In this document: piece after piece, positions 33,970 through 44,885 of the stretch
Position numbering within the stretch: the first letter of the stretch is position 1
Layout of the letters: every line of letters starts with the position of its first letter
Assembly (NCBI GenBank): GCA_030826265.1
Contig: JAPJOH010000002.1
Span: 70,048-134,047 of the forward strand
Origin: Collinsella aerofaciens
GTDB lineage: Bacteria; Actinomycetota; Coriobacteriia; Coriobacteriales; Coriobacteriaceae
DNA length: 64,000 nt
Direction of reading: 5' to 3'
Translations under genes and position numbers: made by a program
The notes under the pieces: generated by a model
Told to the model about the DNA's origin: nothing
Database searches by the model: none
Seen by the model: the letters and a program-made list of their open reading frames with translations, nothing else

Positions 33970-35148
33970 ATGAACGTACTTGTTGTCAACGCCGGCAGCT
34001 CGAGCCTTAAATATCAGCTTTTGGACACCGATACCCGCGAGGTTTTCGCCAAAGGTAACTGCGAGCGTATCGGCTCGGAGATGGGCATCTTTGGCCATTC
34101 CGAGAACGGCGGTGCCAAGCAGACCGAGGAGATTCCTTTCCCCGACCATCGCTCGGCTATCGCGCGCGTGCTCGAGGAGCTCGAGAAGACCGACTTTACG
34201 ATCGACGGCATCGGCCACCGCATCGTTCAGGGCGGCTGGTACTTCGATGATTCCGCGGTCGTCGACGATGAGGTCATGGCCAAGATCCTCGAGGTGGCGC
34301 CGCTCGCGCCACTGCACAACTACGGCGAGGCCGCAGCGATTGAGTATTGCCGCGAGAAGTATCCGGAGCTGCCCAACGTGGCCGTCTTCGATACGTCGTT
34401 CCACATGACCATGCCCGAGGTCGCCTACACCTACGCCCTGCCCAAGGACGTGTGCGACAAGTACCACGTGCGCAAGTACGGCGCCCATGGTACGAGCCAT
34501 CGTTACGAGTGGATGATGGCCAAGGAGATCCTGGGTACTCGCTGCCACCGTCTGCTTTCGTGCCACCTGGGCAACGGCGCTTCGCTCGCCGCCATCGAGG
34601 ACGGCGTGTGCCGCGATACCACGATGGGCCTCACGCCGCTCGACGGTCTGATGATGGGCACCCGTTGCGGTTCCATCGACCCGGCCACCGTGTGCTACCT
34701 GCAGCGCGAGGGCGGCTACAGCTACCAGGAAGTCGACGACATGATGAACAAGCAGTCCGGCCTGCTTGCCATCTCGGGCATCTCCAACGACGCCCGCGAC
34801 ATTCGCACGCGCGCCTCCGAGGGCGACGAGCGTTGCCTGCTCGCCTTCGATATGTTCGCCTACAAGGCCATGCAGCAGGCCGGTTCCATGATCGCCTCCA
34901 TGGCGGGCGTGGATACCATTACCTTCACTGCCGGCATCGGCGAGAACGACTGGTCGATCCGCAAGGCCTTCTGCGACTGCTTTGAGTGGCTGGGCGTGCG
35001 CATCGACAACAACAAGAACCGCGAGGCCGTGGGCAACGGCCCGCAGGTCATCAGCGCCGCCGGTTCCGCCGTCACGGTCATGGTCATCCCCACCGACGAG
35101 GAATACATGATCGCCCACGACGTCGAGCGTCTGACCAAGAACAACTAA
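33970..35148 (+). CDS. ackA: Acetate kinase, second copy
   Basis: A 392-residue acetate kinase with MNVLVVNAGSSSLKYQLLDT, GHRIVQGGWYF, CHLGNGASLAAIEDGVCRDT, GLTPLDGLMMGTRCGSIDPA and FTAGIGENDWSIR. It is identical in length to the first copy and similar over its whole length, so it arose by tandem duplication, but divergence is large enough for separate roles or regulation. AAGGAG precedes ATG 33970. It converges with pta. Confidence 0.97.
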   Translation: MNVLVVNAGSSSLKYQLLDTDTREVFAKGNCERIGSEMGIFGHSENGGAKQTEEIPFPDHRSAIARVLEELEKTDFTIDGIGHRIVQGGWYFDDSAVVDDEVMAKILEVAPLAPLHNYGEAAAIEYCREKYPELPNVAVFDTSFHMTMPEVAYTYALPKDVCDKYHVRKYGAHGTSHRYEWMMAKEILGTRCHRLLSCHLGNGASLAAIEDGVCRDTTMGLTPLDGLMMGTRCGSIDPATVCYLQREGGYSYQEVDDMMNKQSGLLAISGISNDARDIRTRASEGDERCLLAFDMFAYKAMQQAGSMIASMAGVDTITFTAGIGENDWSIRKAFCDCFEWLGVRIDNNKNREAVGNGPQVISAAGSAVTVMVIPTDEEYMIAHDVERLTKNN

Positions 35149-35170
35149 CGCACGCATTTGCAAGTAAACG

Positions 35171-35207
35171 AAAGGCCTCCAGAGCAACAGCTCCGGAGGC
35201 CTTTTTT
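35171..35207 (+). terminator. Terminator of the second ackA
   Basis: AAAGGCCTCC pairs with GGAGGCCTTT with inner GAGC/GCTC, followed by T residues to 35207. Confidence 0.9.
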
Positions 35208-35224
35208 ACTAGCAGGCGGACGGC

Positions 35225-35450
35225 GGAAACCCCATCCCATTTCGAGCGCAAATACTGGGACACGCTTTCCGGTTGAGGCACGTTGCGGAAAGTGCGACCC
35301 ACAATAAAGCATAATTCCGTCCCACGGTTTCCCAAACAGGCCCCAAGCGGAAGCTGCATCCCACAATCCGCCTTCAAACCGGGACACACTTTCCGGTGGG
35401 CCAGACATCAGACCGCAGCCAACATTTCGGTCCCAAAGTGACCATATCTG
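35225..35450. repeat. Degenerate tandem repeats with GGGAC and TTTCCG motifs
   Basis: Read on the minus strand, three to four units of roughly 65-85 bases recur, each with GTGTCCC or GTGGGAC, then TGTGGG or ATGGGATG, then CTTTCCGC or similar. Parts are inverted (CGGAAAGTGCGACCC against GGGACACGCTTTCCG). Two reading frames give related peptide pieces (PESVSRFEGGLWDAASA and PESVSQYLRSKWDGVSA), so this may be decayed repetitive coding sequence. No intact gene. The stretch 35451-35556 holds nothing I recognise. Confidence 0.5.
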
Positions 35451-35556
35451 CATCGTTTGACCCTCCAGCAACGGCACTCATCCATTCAGTTTTTCAGCGC
35501 CAGCTCGTAGCCAAGCCGCCGTCCACCCCAGATACCCTGATTGCTACGTGGCGGTA

Positions 35557-35687
35557 GAAGGCCGTACGGGCTAACCCCTGAAAACACTCCGCAGACCAGA
35601 AACGCCCCCGTTCGTAGCTCCGAAGGAGCAGAACGGGGGCGTTTCATTGGTCGAGGACGTTTTCAGGGGTTAGCCCGTACGGCCTTC
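35557..35687. repeat. Nested long-armed inverted repeat between ackA and pta
   Basis: A perfect 29-bp outer stem (35557-35585 with 35659-35687) encloses a second stem (GACCA/TGGTC, AAACGCCCCCGTTC/GAACGGGGGCGTTT at 35600-35613 and 35631-35644) and an apical GCTCC/GGAGC. It starts 14 nt after the pta stop and may serve as its terminator, but the arms are far longer than a terminator needs. Confidence 0.85.
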
Positions 35688-35701
35688 GGGCGATGCGTAC
35701 G

Positions 35702-36682
35702 CTACTCAGCCATCTGAGCCTGGACGGCGGTGATGGCTACGACACCCACGATGTCGTCGGCAGAGCAGCCGCGCGAAAGATCGTTGACCGGCTTGGCGAT
35801 GCCCTGCAAGATGGGGCCGTAAGCGTCGGCGCCGGCGAAGCGCTGGACCAGCTTGTAGCCGATGTTGCCGGCCTCGAGGTCAGGGAACACGAGCACGTTG
35901 GCCTTACCGGCGACGGAGGAGCCGGGAGCCTTGAGCTGGGCGACGGTGGGGACGATGGCGGCGTCGAGCTGCAGGTCACCGTCGATGGCGAGCTCGGGAG
36001 CCTTCTCCTTGCAGAACTTCACAGCCTCCTGGACCTTCTTGGCGACCTCGCCGCCGGCGGAGCCCATGGTGGAGTAGGAGAGCATGGCCACGTGCGGCTC
36101 GACGTTGCCCATGAAGGTGGACCAGGAGTGGGCAGAGGCGATGGCGATCTCGGAGAGCTCGTCAGAGGACGGGTTGATATTGAGGCCGCAGTCGGCGAAG
36201 ATCAGCGTGCCGTCGGTGCCGAACTGCGGGGTGTCGGTGCACATCACAAAGAAGGCCGAGACCAGCTTGGTGCCCGGGGCGGTCTTGAGGATCTGCAGCG
36301 CGGGGCGCAGGGTGTCGGCGGTGGAGTGGCAGGCGCCGGAGACCAGGCCGTCGGCATCGCCCATCTTGACCATCATGGTGCCAAAGTAGGTGGCGTCCAT
36401 CACCTGGGCGCGAGCCTGCTCGATGGTGACGCCCTTCTTGGCGCGGAGCTCGGCAAACTTCTGCGCGTACTCCTCGTGCTTCTCGGCGTTGCGCGGGTCG
36501 ATGACGGTGGCGCCGGGAACGTTGATGTCATCGGGGTTGCCCAGGATGACGATGTTGGCCAGGCCCTCCTCGATGATCTTGTTCGCCGCGACGATGGTGC
36601 GCGGGTCCTCGCCCTCGGGCAGGACGATGGTCTTAAGGTCGGCCTTGGCGGCAGACTTCATACGGTTTAGGAAATCGCTCAT
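35702..36682 (-). CDS. pta: Phosphate acetyltransferase
   Basis: Converts acetyl-CoA and phosphate to acetyl phosphate for acetate kinase. The 326-residue single-domain form has KTIVLPEGEDPRTIVAANKI, MMVKMGDADGLVSGACHSTA, SSYSTM-like AMLSYSTMGSAGG and VFPDLEAGNIGYKLVQRFAG. TAAGGAG stands 5 nt before ATG 36682. It converges with ackA across a repeat-rich gap; both genes serve acetate fermentation. Confidence 0.97.
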   Translation of the reverse strand: MSDFLNRMKSAAKADLKTIVLPEGEDPRTIVAANKIIEEGLANIVILGNPDDINVPGATVIDPRNAEKHEEYAQKFAELRAKKGVTIEQARAQVMDATYFGTMMVKMGDADGLVSGACHSTADTLRPALQILKTAPGTKLVSAFFVMCTDTPQFGTDGTLIFADCGLNINPSSDELSEIAIASAHSWSTFMGNVEPHVAMLSYSTMGSAGGEVAKKVQEAVKFCKEKAPELAIDGDLQLDAAIVPTVAQLKAPGSSVAGKANVLVFPDLEAGNIGYKLVQRFAGADAYGPILQGIAKPVNDLSRGCSADDIVGVVAITAVQAQMAE

Positions 36683-36734
36683 GTTACTCCTTACAAGCGT
36701 TCCGCTAAGCTCCAGGCCCTCGGCTGTACACGAA

Positions 36735-36757
36735 TAAACCCGCTGCTAGCGGGTTTA
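36735..36757. other. Hairpin in the pta-glf divergent gap
   Basis: TAAACCCGCT (36735-36744) pairs with AGCGGGTTTA (36748-36757), a 10-bp stem resembling a terminator; on the pta side it would lie in the mRNA leader. Confidence 0.5.
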
Positions 36758-36829
36758 CCTTTCAATTATGTACGCCACGGTGCTTGAGCTTTCCTTGTGT
36801 GGCAAGCTCATTATAGGACGCATTAGCGC

Positions 36830-36835
36830 TATAAT
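36830..36835 (+). promoter_or_regulatory. -10 element of the glf operon
   Basis: A consensus TATAAT about 80 bp before ATG 36915; the -35 region is weak (TCATTA with a 16-bp spacer). Confidence 0.55.
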
Positions 36836-36914
36836 CGCTCTGATAAATATGTCTCGACGTATGTTCGAGAAAAAGCCCAGTTAAAAAGCGTGTGGCTTTT
36901 GACAAGGAGTATCG

Positions 36915-38117
36915 ATGCAGATTACCTCAGGCCTGCCTGAAGGCTTTAATGCCGGTGCGTACGACATGATCGTTGTCGGTGCCGGGTACGCTGGTGCCGT
37001 TTGCGCCCGCCGTCTTGCCGAGACTATCGGCTATCGCGTTGCCGTTCTGGAGCGTCGTAGCCACATTGCAGGCAATGCCTACGACTGCGCTGACGAGGCT
37101 GGAATCCTGGTCCACGAATACGGTCCGCACATTTACCACACCTTTAACGAGCGCGTGCACAATTTCCTGTCGCGCTTTACCAAGTGGACGGACTATCAGC
37201 ACAAGGTGCTTGCCAACATCAACGGCACCCTTATGCCCGTGCCCTTCAACCACGCGAGCCTCAAGCTTGCTTTTGGCGATGAGCGCGGCGAGGAGCTGTA
37301 TCAGAAGCTCGTGGAGACCTTTGGCAAGGATGTCAAGGTTCCCATTATGGAGCTGCGCAAGAAGAACGACCCGGATCTCGCCGAGGTTGCCGACTATGTC
37401 TACGAGAACGTCTTTTTGCATTACACCATGAAGCAGTGGGGTCAGACGCCCGACCAGATCGATCCCTCGATCACTGGCCGCGTTCCCGTCTTTGTGGGCG
37501 ATGACGACCGTTACTTCCCGCAAGCTCCCTTCCAGGGCATGCCGCAGGAAGGCTATACCGCGCTGTTCGAGCATATGCTCGATCACGATCTGATCGACGT
37601 ATTCTGCGATGTGGATGCTCGCGACCTCTTTGAGATCGACGAGACGACCGTCAAGATTGACGGCAAGGTCTATGGCGGCGAGATCGTCTACACTGGTCCG
37701 CTCGATGAGCTGTTCAACCTCGACCTGGGTGCCCTGCCGTACCGTACGCTCGACATGAAGTTCGAGACGCTCGATATGGAACAGTTCCAGCCCGTTGGCA
37801 CCGTCAACTACACCACCAGCGAGGACTACACGCGCATTACCGAGTTCAAGAACATGACCGGTCAGGTCTTGCCCGGCAAGACCACCATCATGAAGGAGTA
37901 CTCCAAGGCCTATACGCCTGGTTCGGGCGAGACGCCGTACTACGCCATTCTTGAGCCCGAGAACCGTGAGCTCTATGAGCGCTATCTTGAGCGCGTCCAG
38001 AACCTGACGAACTTCCACCCGGTGGGTCGTCTGGCCGAGTATCGTTACTACGATATGGACGCTGTGACCAATTCCGCCCTCGATCTTTCGGATGAGATTA
38101 TCGCCTGCCATGCATAA
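36915..38117 (+). CDS. glf: UDP-galactopyranose mutase
   Basis: A 400-residue flavoenzyme that interconverts UDP-galactopyranose and UDP-galactofuranose for cell-surface glycans. It has the FAD-binding DMIVVGAGYAGAVCARRLAE, HIAGNAYD, VHEYGPHIYHTFNERVHNFL, MKQWGQTPDQIDPSI, RVPVFVGDDDRYFPQ and GRLAEYRYYDMDAV. It overlaps the downstream glycosyltransferase by 8 nt, pointing to a galactofuranose-containing polymer. Confidence 0.96.
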   Translation: MQITSGLPEGFNAGAYDMIVVGAGYAGAVCARRLAETIGYRVAVLERRSHIAGNAYDCADEAGILVHEYGPHIYHTFNERVHNFLSRFTKWTDYQHKVLANINGTLMPVPFNHASLKLAFGDERGEELYQKLVETFGKDVKVPIMELRKKNDPDLAEVADYVYENVFLHYTMKQWGQTPDQIDPSITGRVPVFVGDDDRYFPQAPFQGMPQEGYTALFEHMLDHDLIDVFCDVDARDLFEIDETTVKIDGKVYGGEIVYTGPLDELFNLDLGALPYRTLDMKFETLDMEQFQPVGTVNYTTSEDYTRITEFKNMTGQVLPGKTTIMKEYSKAYTPGSGETPYYAILEPENRELYERYLERVQNLTNFHPVGRLAEYRYYDMDAVTNSALDLSDEIIACHA

Positions 38118-39141
38118 AGTCATAACATTCGGTATTCCCTCGTATAACGCCGCCAAGGACATGGACCATTGCATCACCTCCATCTTGGAGGGGAGCAATT
38201 ACGCCACCGATATCGAGATTATCGTGGTGGACGACGGCTCCAAGGATGAGACGGCCGCCAAGGCCGACGAGTGGGAGGCCCGTTATCCTGGAATCATCCG
38301 CGCGGTGCACCAGGAGAATGGCGGCCACGGTATTGCCGTCCTTTCGGGTCTGCGCGAGGCGCAGGGCACCTACTACAAGGTTGTCGACTCGGACGACTGG
38401 CTTGACGGCGCTGCCCTTTCGACCATGCTGTCGATTCTGCGCGGCTTTGAAGAGCGCGACCAGCGCGTTGACCTGTTTATCTCGAACTACGTGTACGAGA
38501 AGGTTTACGAGGGTACGCATACGGCCATTGGTTACAAGTTTGCCCTGCCTCGAAAAAAGATCTTTACCTGGGACCAGATCGGCCATTTCCGCCTGGACCA
38601 GAATCTGCTCATGCACAGCCTGTGCTATCGCACGGATGTGCTGCGCGAGTCCAACCTTCCCATGCCGCCGCACACGTTCTATGTGGACAACATCTACGCC
38701 TACGTGCCGCTGCCGCGTTGCAAGACCATGTACTACGCCGACATCGACCTCTATCGCTACTTTATCGGTCGCGAGGGCCAGAGTGTCAACGAGGCCACGA
38801 TGGTCAAGCGTCTGGACCAGCAGTTCCGTGTTACGCGTATCATGATGGAGTCGTACCACCTGTACAGCGATGTCGAGTCGTCGCGTCTGCGTTCGTACAT
38901 GATGGGCTACTTCACCATAATGATGGCGATCTGCTCGGTGCTTACTAAGCTTTCCGAGGAAGATTGCGCCGACGAGCGCCTAAAGACGCTGTGGAATGAT
39001 TTGAAGGCCTATGACGAGCGTATGTATCGTCGTGCACGTTACGGTGTGGTCGGCTTCTTCACCAATCTGCGCGGACGGGCGGGAGACAAAACCACACTCG
39101 GCCTATACCGTCTTGCCTCAAAGATCTTCAAATTCAACTAG
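38110..39141 (+). CDS. Family 2 glycosyltransferase
   Basis: A 343-residue GT-A fold enzyme with VITFGIPSYNAAKDMDHCIT, IIVVDDGSKDETAAKADEWE, HQENGGHGIAV and the metal-binding VVDSDDWLD. No membrane helices; the C terminus is basic. ATG 38110 lies inside the glf stop region (ATGCATAA), so translation is coupled. Sharing a transcript with UDP-galactopyranose mutase suggests a role in galactofuranose polymer assembly, though the sugar donor cannot be read from sequence. Confidence 0.9.
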   Translation: MHKVITFGIPSYNAAKDMDHCITSILEGSNYATDIEIIVVDDGSKDETAAKADEWEARYPGIIRAVHQENGGHGIAVLSGLREAQGTYYKVVDSDDWLDGAALSTMLSILRGFEERDQRVDLFISNYVYEKVYEGTHTAIGYKFALPRKKIFTWDQIGHFRLDQNLLMHSLCYRTDVLRESNLPMPPHTFYVDNIYAYVPLPRCKTMYYADIDLYRYFIGREGQSVNEATMVKRLDQQFRVTRIMMESYHLYSDVESSRLRSYMMGYFTIMMAICSVLTKLSEEDCADERLKTLWNDLKAYDERMYRRARYGVVGFFTNLRGRAGDKTTLGLYRLASKIFKFN

Positions 39142-39173
39142 CTGCCGAGTAATCGCTGCTGATAGGTTGACTG

Positions 39174-39283
39174 GGCCCCTTGGCCTTTAGTTTGCTACTG
39201 CGAACAGTCCTGCTCGCACGGAAAGCACATTAAGTGCTTTCCGGCTCGTGCGGAACTTGTATCAAACTAAAGGCCAAGGGGCC
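39174..39283 (+). ncRNA. Structured element, family B copy 1
   Basis: A perfect 21-bp outer stem (39174-39194 with 39263-39283) encloses ACAGTCCT, an apical hairpin with GGAAAGCAC and GTGCTTTCC around loop ATTAA, a flanking CGCAC/GTGCG, and GGAACT, which can pair with AGTCC. The same core occurs inverted at 39377-39505 with different but still complementary stems, which is covariation. Candidate structured RNA or hairpin element; no known family recognised. Confidence 0.6.
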
Positions 39284-39376
39284 TCTGCTATAAGAATCGA
39301 TTGTCAGTTTATTTGAATTTGAAGATCTTCGACGCGCGGTACACAGGGGCCTGGGCTGAAAAGAATTAAGTTGGTA

Positions 39377-39505
39377 GTCGGTCGGAGGCGGGCGGGCGTT
39401 ACGTTTGTCGCGAGTTCCGCATGCAAAGAAGGCCACTTAATGTGGCCTTCGTCTTGCATAGGACTGTAGAGCAGCAAACGTAACGCCCGCCCGTCTCCGA
39501 CCGAC
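39377..39505 (-). ncRNA. Structured element, family B copy 2
   Basis: A 31-bp outer stem (39377-39407 with 39475-39505, one wobble). Read on the minus strand the core is ACAGTCCT, then ATGCAA and GAAGGCCAC, loop ATTAA, GTGGCCTTC and TTGCAT, then GCGGAACT. Loop and flank bases match copy 1 while the helices change on both sides. It ends 11 nt before the P1-peptidase stop codon, in the gap between convergent genes. Confidence 0.6.
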
Positions 39506-39516
39506 GGTCGAGTGGA

Positions 39517-40518
39517 CTACTTTGCGGCGCCGGGGATGCCATGGGAGGTTTTGGCGGTTTTGGCTCCGTTTACGATGGCGGTTTGCAAAGCCCTTACGGC
39601 GAGCATGCCCAGCAGGTCTAGGGGAACGGTGGCGCTTGTCTGAGCGTCTAGTTTGCCGCTGGCGAGGGTGTAGATGGTGTCGCCGTCGTTGGTGGTGTGC
39701 GTGGGACGGATGGCGTGTGCGTAGGCGTCTGCGGCCATTTGGGAGACCTTGGTGGCCTGGGCCTTAGTGAGCTCCATGTTGGTGACGATGCAGCTGATGG
39801 TGGTGTTGGTGCGGTCGAGCGGCATCTGCATGGATCCGGCGGCGGCAAAGGCTGCGAGTTCCATGTCGACGATCTGGTCGCTATCGGCTGCGGCACGCAT
39901 ACCGGCGACCCACTCGCCGGTGAAGGGGTCGACAACGTTGCCGCAGGCGTTGACCGAGACCACGGCGCCCACCTTGATGGGGCCGAGCGCCAAAGCGGCA
40001 GCGCCAAGGCCGGCCTTCATGCAGGTGGCAGGTCCCATGAGCTTACCTACGGTGGCGCCGGTGCCGGCGCCCACGTTGCCCTGCTCGAGCGAGGCAGGGG
40101 TGTTGTCGAGTGCTTCGCGCACGGCGGCGATACCGGCCTCAATGTCGGGGCGTACGGTGGGGTCGCCAAAGGCGAGGTCGAAGATGCAGCTGGAGCACAC
40201 GATGGGCACCTGCGTGGGGCCGACGGGCAGACCAATGCCGCGGCTCTCAAGCTCGCGAGCGACGCCGCTTGCGGCCTCCAGACCAAAGGCCGATCCACCC
40301 GAAAGGCAGACAGCGTGGACCTTGTCCACGGTGTTCTCGGGTCGCAGCAGGTCGGTTTCGCGCGATGCAGGAGCACCGCCGCGAACGTCAACGCCGCCGG
40401 TGGCGCCCTCGGGCGCCACGATTACGGTGCAACCGGTGCCGGCCTCCTCGTCCGTATAGTTGCCAAAGCAAAAGCCATCGACATCGCAAACGTCAATGGC
40501 CTCGAGCAATGTATCCAT
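39517..40518 (-). CDS. P1-family (DmpA/S58-like) aminopeptidase
   Basis: A 333-residue self-processing hydrolase of the P1/DmpA family. It has FGNYTDEEAGTGCTVIVAPE, the Gly-rich VCLSGGSAFGLEAASGVARE, GNVGAGTGATVGKL, AVVSVNACGNVVDP, and DRTNTTISCIVTN, where the N-T bond is the likely autocleavage site. GATAGGAG precedes ATG 40518. Family members release N-terminal residues or hydrolyse beta-peptides; substrate unknown. The C terminus lies next to family B copy 2. Confidence 0.88.
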   Translation of the reverse strand: MDTLLEAIDVCDVDGFCFGNYTDEEAGTGCTVIVAPEGATGGVDVRGGAPASRETDLLRPENTVDKVHAVCLSGGSAFGLEAASGVARELESRGIGLPVGPTQVPIVCSSCIFDLAFGDPTVRPDIEAGIAAVREALDNTPASLEQGNVGAGTGATVGKLMGPATCMKAGLGAAALALGPIKVGAVVSVNACGNVVDPFTGEWVAGMRAAADSDQIVDMELAAFAAAGSMQMPLDRTNTTISCIVTNMELTKAQATKVSQMAADAYAHAIRPTHTTNDGDTIYTLASGKLDAQTSATVPLDLLGMLAVRALQTAIVNGAKTAKTSHGIPGAAK

Positions 40519-40579
40519 GTTTAACTCCTATCGGTTTTCCGCCGCGCCTTGTGCCCGGTCGGGATCCGTACGGTACGCC

Positions 40580-40611
40580 AAAATTGTAGGCGCTGGGGGA
40601 TATCCAGCGCC
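40580..40611 (-). terminator. Terminator of the maf operon
   Basis: GGCGCTGG (40589-40596) pairs with CCAGCGCC (40604-40611); the minus strand then reads TACAATTTTG. Confidence 0.75.
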
Positions 40612-40619
40612 AGAAGCAA

Positions 40620-41201
40620 TTACGAGAGTTTTTGAATCGCGCGCGCGACGCGGGCGATGGGTAGGCCCACCACGTTATAGAAGTCGCCCGAAATATCGTG
40701 CACGAGCATGCGTCCTCCTGTGCCCTGGATGCCGTAGGCACCGGCCTTGTCCATGGGCTCACCCGAGGCGACGTAGTGCTCGATCTGCTCGTCGGTGAGC
40801 TCGTAGAACGTCACGTCGGTCACATCGACAAAGGACAGGCTCTCGGCGGCATGCGGGGCGGCCGTATCGCCTGCCTTAACGATGCAGACGCCGGTTGCGA
40901 CCTGGTGCGTGCGGCCCGAAAGCTCACGGAGCATGGTGCGCGCCTCGTCCTCGGTTGCCGGCTTGCCCAGAATCTTGCCGTCAAAGGTGACGATGGTGTC
41001 GGCCGCGACCGTCAGCTCATTGGGCTCGGCATGTTCGGCGGCAACGGCGGCGGCTTTGGCGCGTGCTAAGCGTTCAACGAGCGTAAGCGGGGCCTCGCCA
41101 TCAAACGGCGTTTCGTCGATATCGGCAGGAATGATGCGAATGTCATAGCCCGCCTCGCGCATCAACTCGATGCGGCGCGGTGATTGCGAAGCCAAAATCA
41201 T
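40620..41201 (-). CDS. maf: Maf-family nucleotide pyrophosphatase
   Basis: A 193-residue Maf protein that hydrolyses non-canonical or dTTP/UTP-type nucleotides. It has MILASQSPRRIELMREAGYD, ADIDETPFDGE, ELTVAADTIVTFDGKILGKP, LSGRTHQVATGVC and DKAGAYGIQGTGG. It overlaps the upstream DJ-1 gene by 4 nt (ATGA), so they form an operon. Confidence 0.94.
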   Translation of the reverse strand: MILASQSPRRIELMREAGYDIRIIPADIDETPFDGEAPLTLVERLARAKAAAVAAEHAEPNELTVAADTIVTFDGKILGKPATEDEARTMLRELSGRTHQVATGVCIVKAGDTAAPHAAESLSFVDVTDVTFYELTDEQIEHYVASGEPMDKAGAYGIQGTGGRMLVHDISGDFYNVVGLPIARVARAIQKLS

Positions 41202-41740
41202 AGCTGAATGCCCTCGGCGACCTTATCGACGGCCTTGTCGCCGGCGAGCGTGCGCAGCAGCTCAAGCGCAAAGGGGAGCGACTGGGCCATGCCGCTGGCG
41301 GTGATGATGTTGCCGTCTTGCGTGACCTTCTCGCCGGTATAGGCGCCTTCGGGGAAGCTTTTCTCAAAGCCAGGGAAGCACGTGGCGTGGCGCCCCTCGA
41401 GCAGGTCGAGCTCGCCCAGGATAAACGGGGCGGCGCAGATGGCGGCGACGTGCTTGGTTGCGGCGAACTCGCGGACCACGTCGCAGACGCGCTGATCGGC
41501 GCGCAGGTTGGTAGCACCGGGTAGGCCGCCGGGCAGCACGACGCAGTCGTACTCGTCAAAGTCGATCTCATCAAAGAGCGCATCGCAGGTCACGGGGATC
41601 TGCAGCGAGCTTACGACCTCACGCGTGGGCATGATCGAGACGAGCGTGGCGCGCACGCCGCCGCGACGCATGACATCGACCATGGTCAAGCATTCAATAG
41701 TTTCAAAGCCATCGGCGGCGAGAACGGCAACGCTGGGCAT
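41198..41740 (-). CDS. DJ-1/PfpI-family protein
   Basis: A 180-residue member of the class I glutamine-amidotransferase-like superfamily, near YajL/DJ-1. It has SVAVLAADGFETIECLTMVD, DCVVLPGGLPGATNL, the nucleophile elbow HVAAICAAPFILGE and TASGMAQSLPFALELL. ATG 41740 has AAAGGAACC upstream; an in-frame start at 41764 is weaker. It is probably a protein or metabolite repair enzyme (deglycase or chaperone-like); the exact function is uncertain. Confidence 0.9.
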   Translation of the reverse strand: MPSVAVLAADGFETIECLTMVDVMRRGGVRATLVSIMPTREVVSSLQIPVTCDALFDEIDFDEYDCVVLPGGLPGATNLRADQRVCDVVREFAATKHVAAICAAPFILGELDLLEGRHATCFPGFEKSFPEGAYTGEKVTQDGNIITASGMAQSLPFALELLRTLAGDKAVDKVAEGIQL

Positions 41741-41874
41741 GGGGGTTCCTTTCATAGGCGGCATACAATTAGCCGTCTTATACCCCGAAGACCTCCACTT
41801 GCCACGCTCGATTTCCCAATGTTTAAAATAGCCCCGTCCGAATTAGCTACCCTCACCCATCCTCAACAATCTCA

Positions 41875-42000
41875 ATCTGTAACATCTAGACCCACTTTTG
41901 ACCCCTAACTGTTACAGATCAAGACAAACGGAAACTGCCCCGACAAAACGTCTAAATCTGTAACATCTACGGACCAAAACCGGGTCTTACTGTTACAGAT
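41875..42000. repeat. Two copies of a 45-bp ATCTGTAACA inverted-repeat element
   Basis: Copies at 41875-41919 and 41956-42000 each have arms ATCTGTAACA and TGTTACAGAT 25 bases apart, followed by AGACA. The arms and flanks are conserved while the centres differ (ACCCACTTTTGACCCC against GGACCAAAACCGGGTC). The spacing of copies (81 bp) suggests a dispersed non-coding repeat. No gene is visible in 41741-42088. Confidence 0.7.
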
Positions 42001-42088
42001 CGAGACAGTCCCCAACAGCACCGCCCCGTTCGGGGAACGACCGCCACAGGTGCGGCGGGCAGAGGCTCACTTTTTTCCTCGGCTTTTC

Positions 42089-44854
<2,766 letters not shown>

Positions 44855-44885
44855 CCGCCCGGGCAATATCGCTAAGGAGAAAATA

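Noticed and set aside
41875..42000. CRISPR-like direct repeats
   Set aside because: Only two units, each an inverted repeat with a variable centre, and no cas genes.
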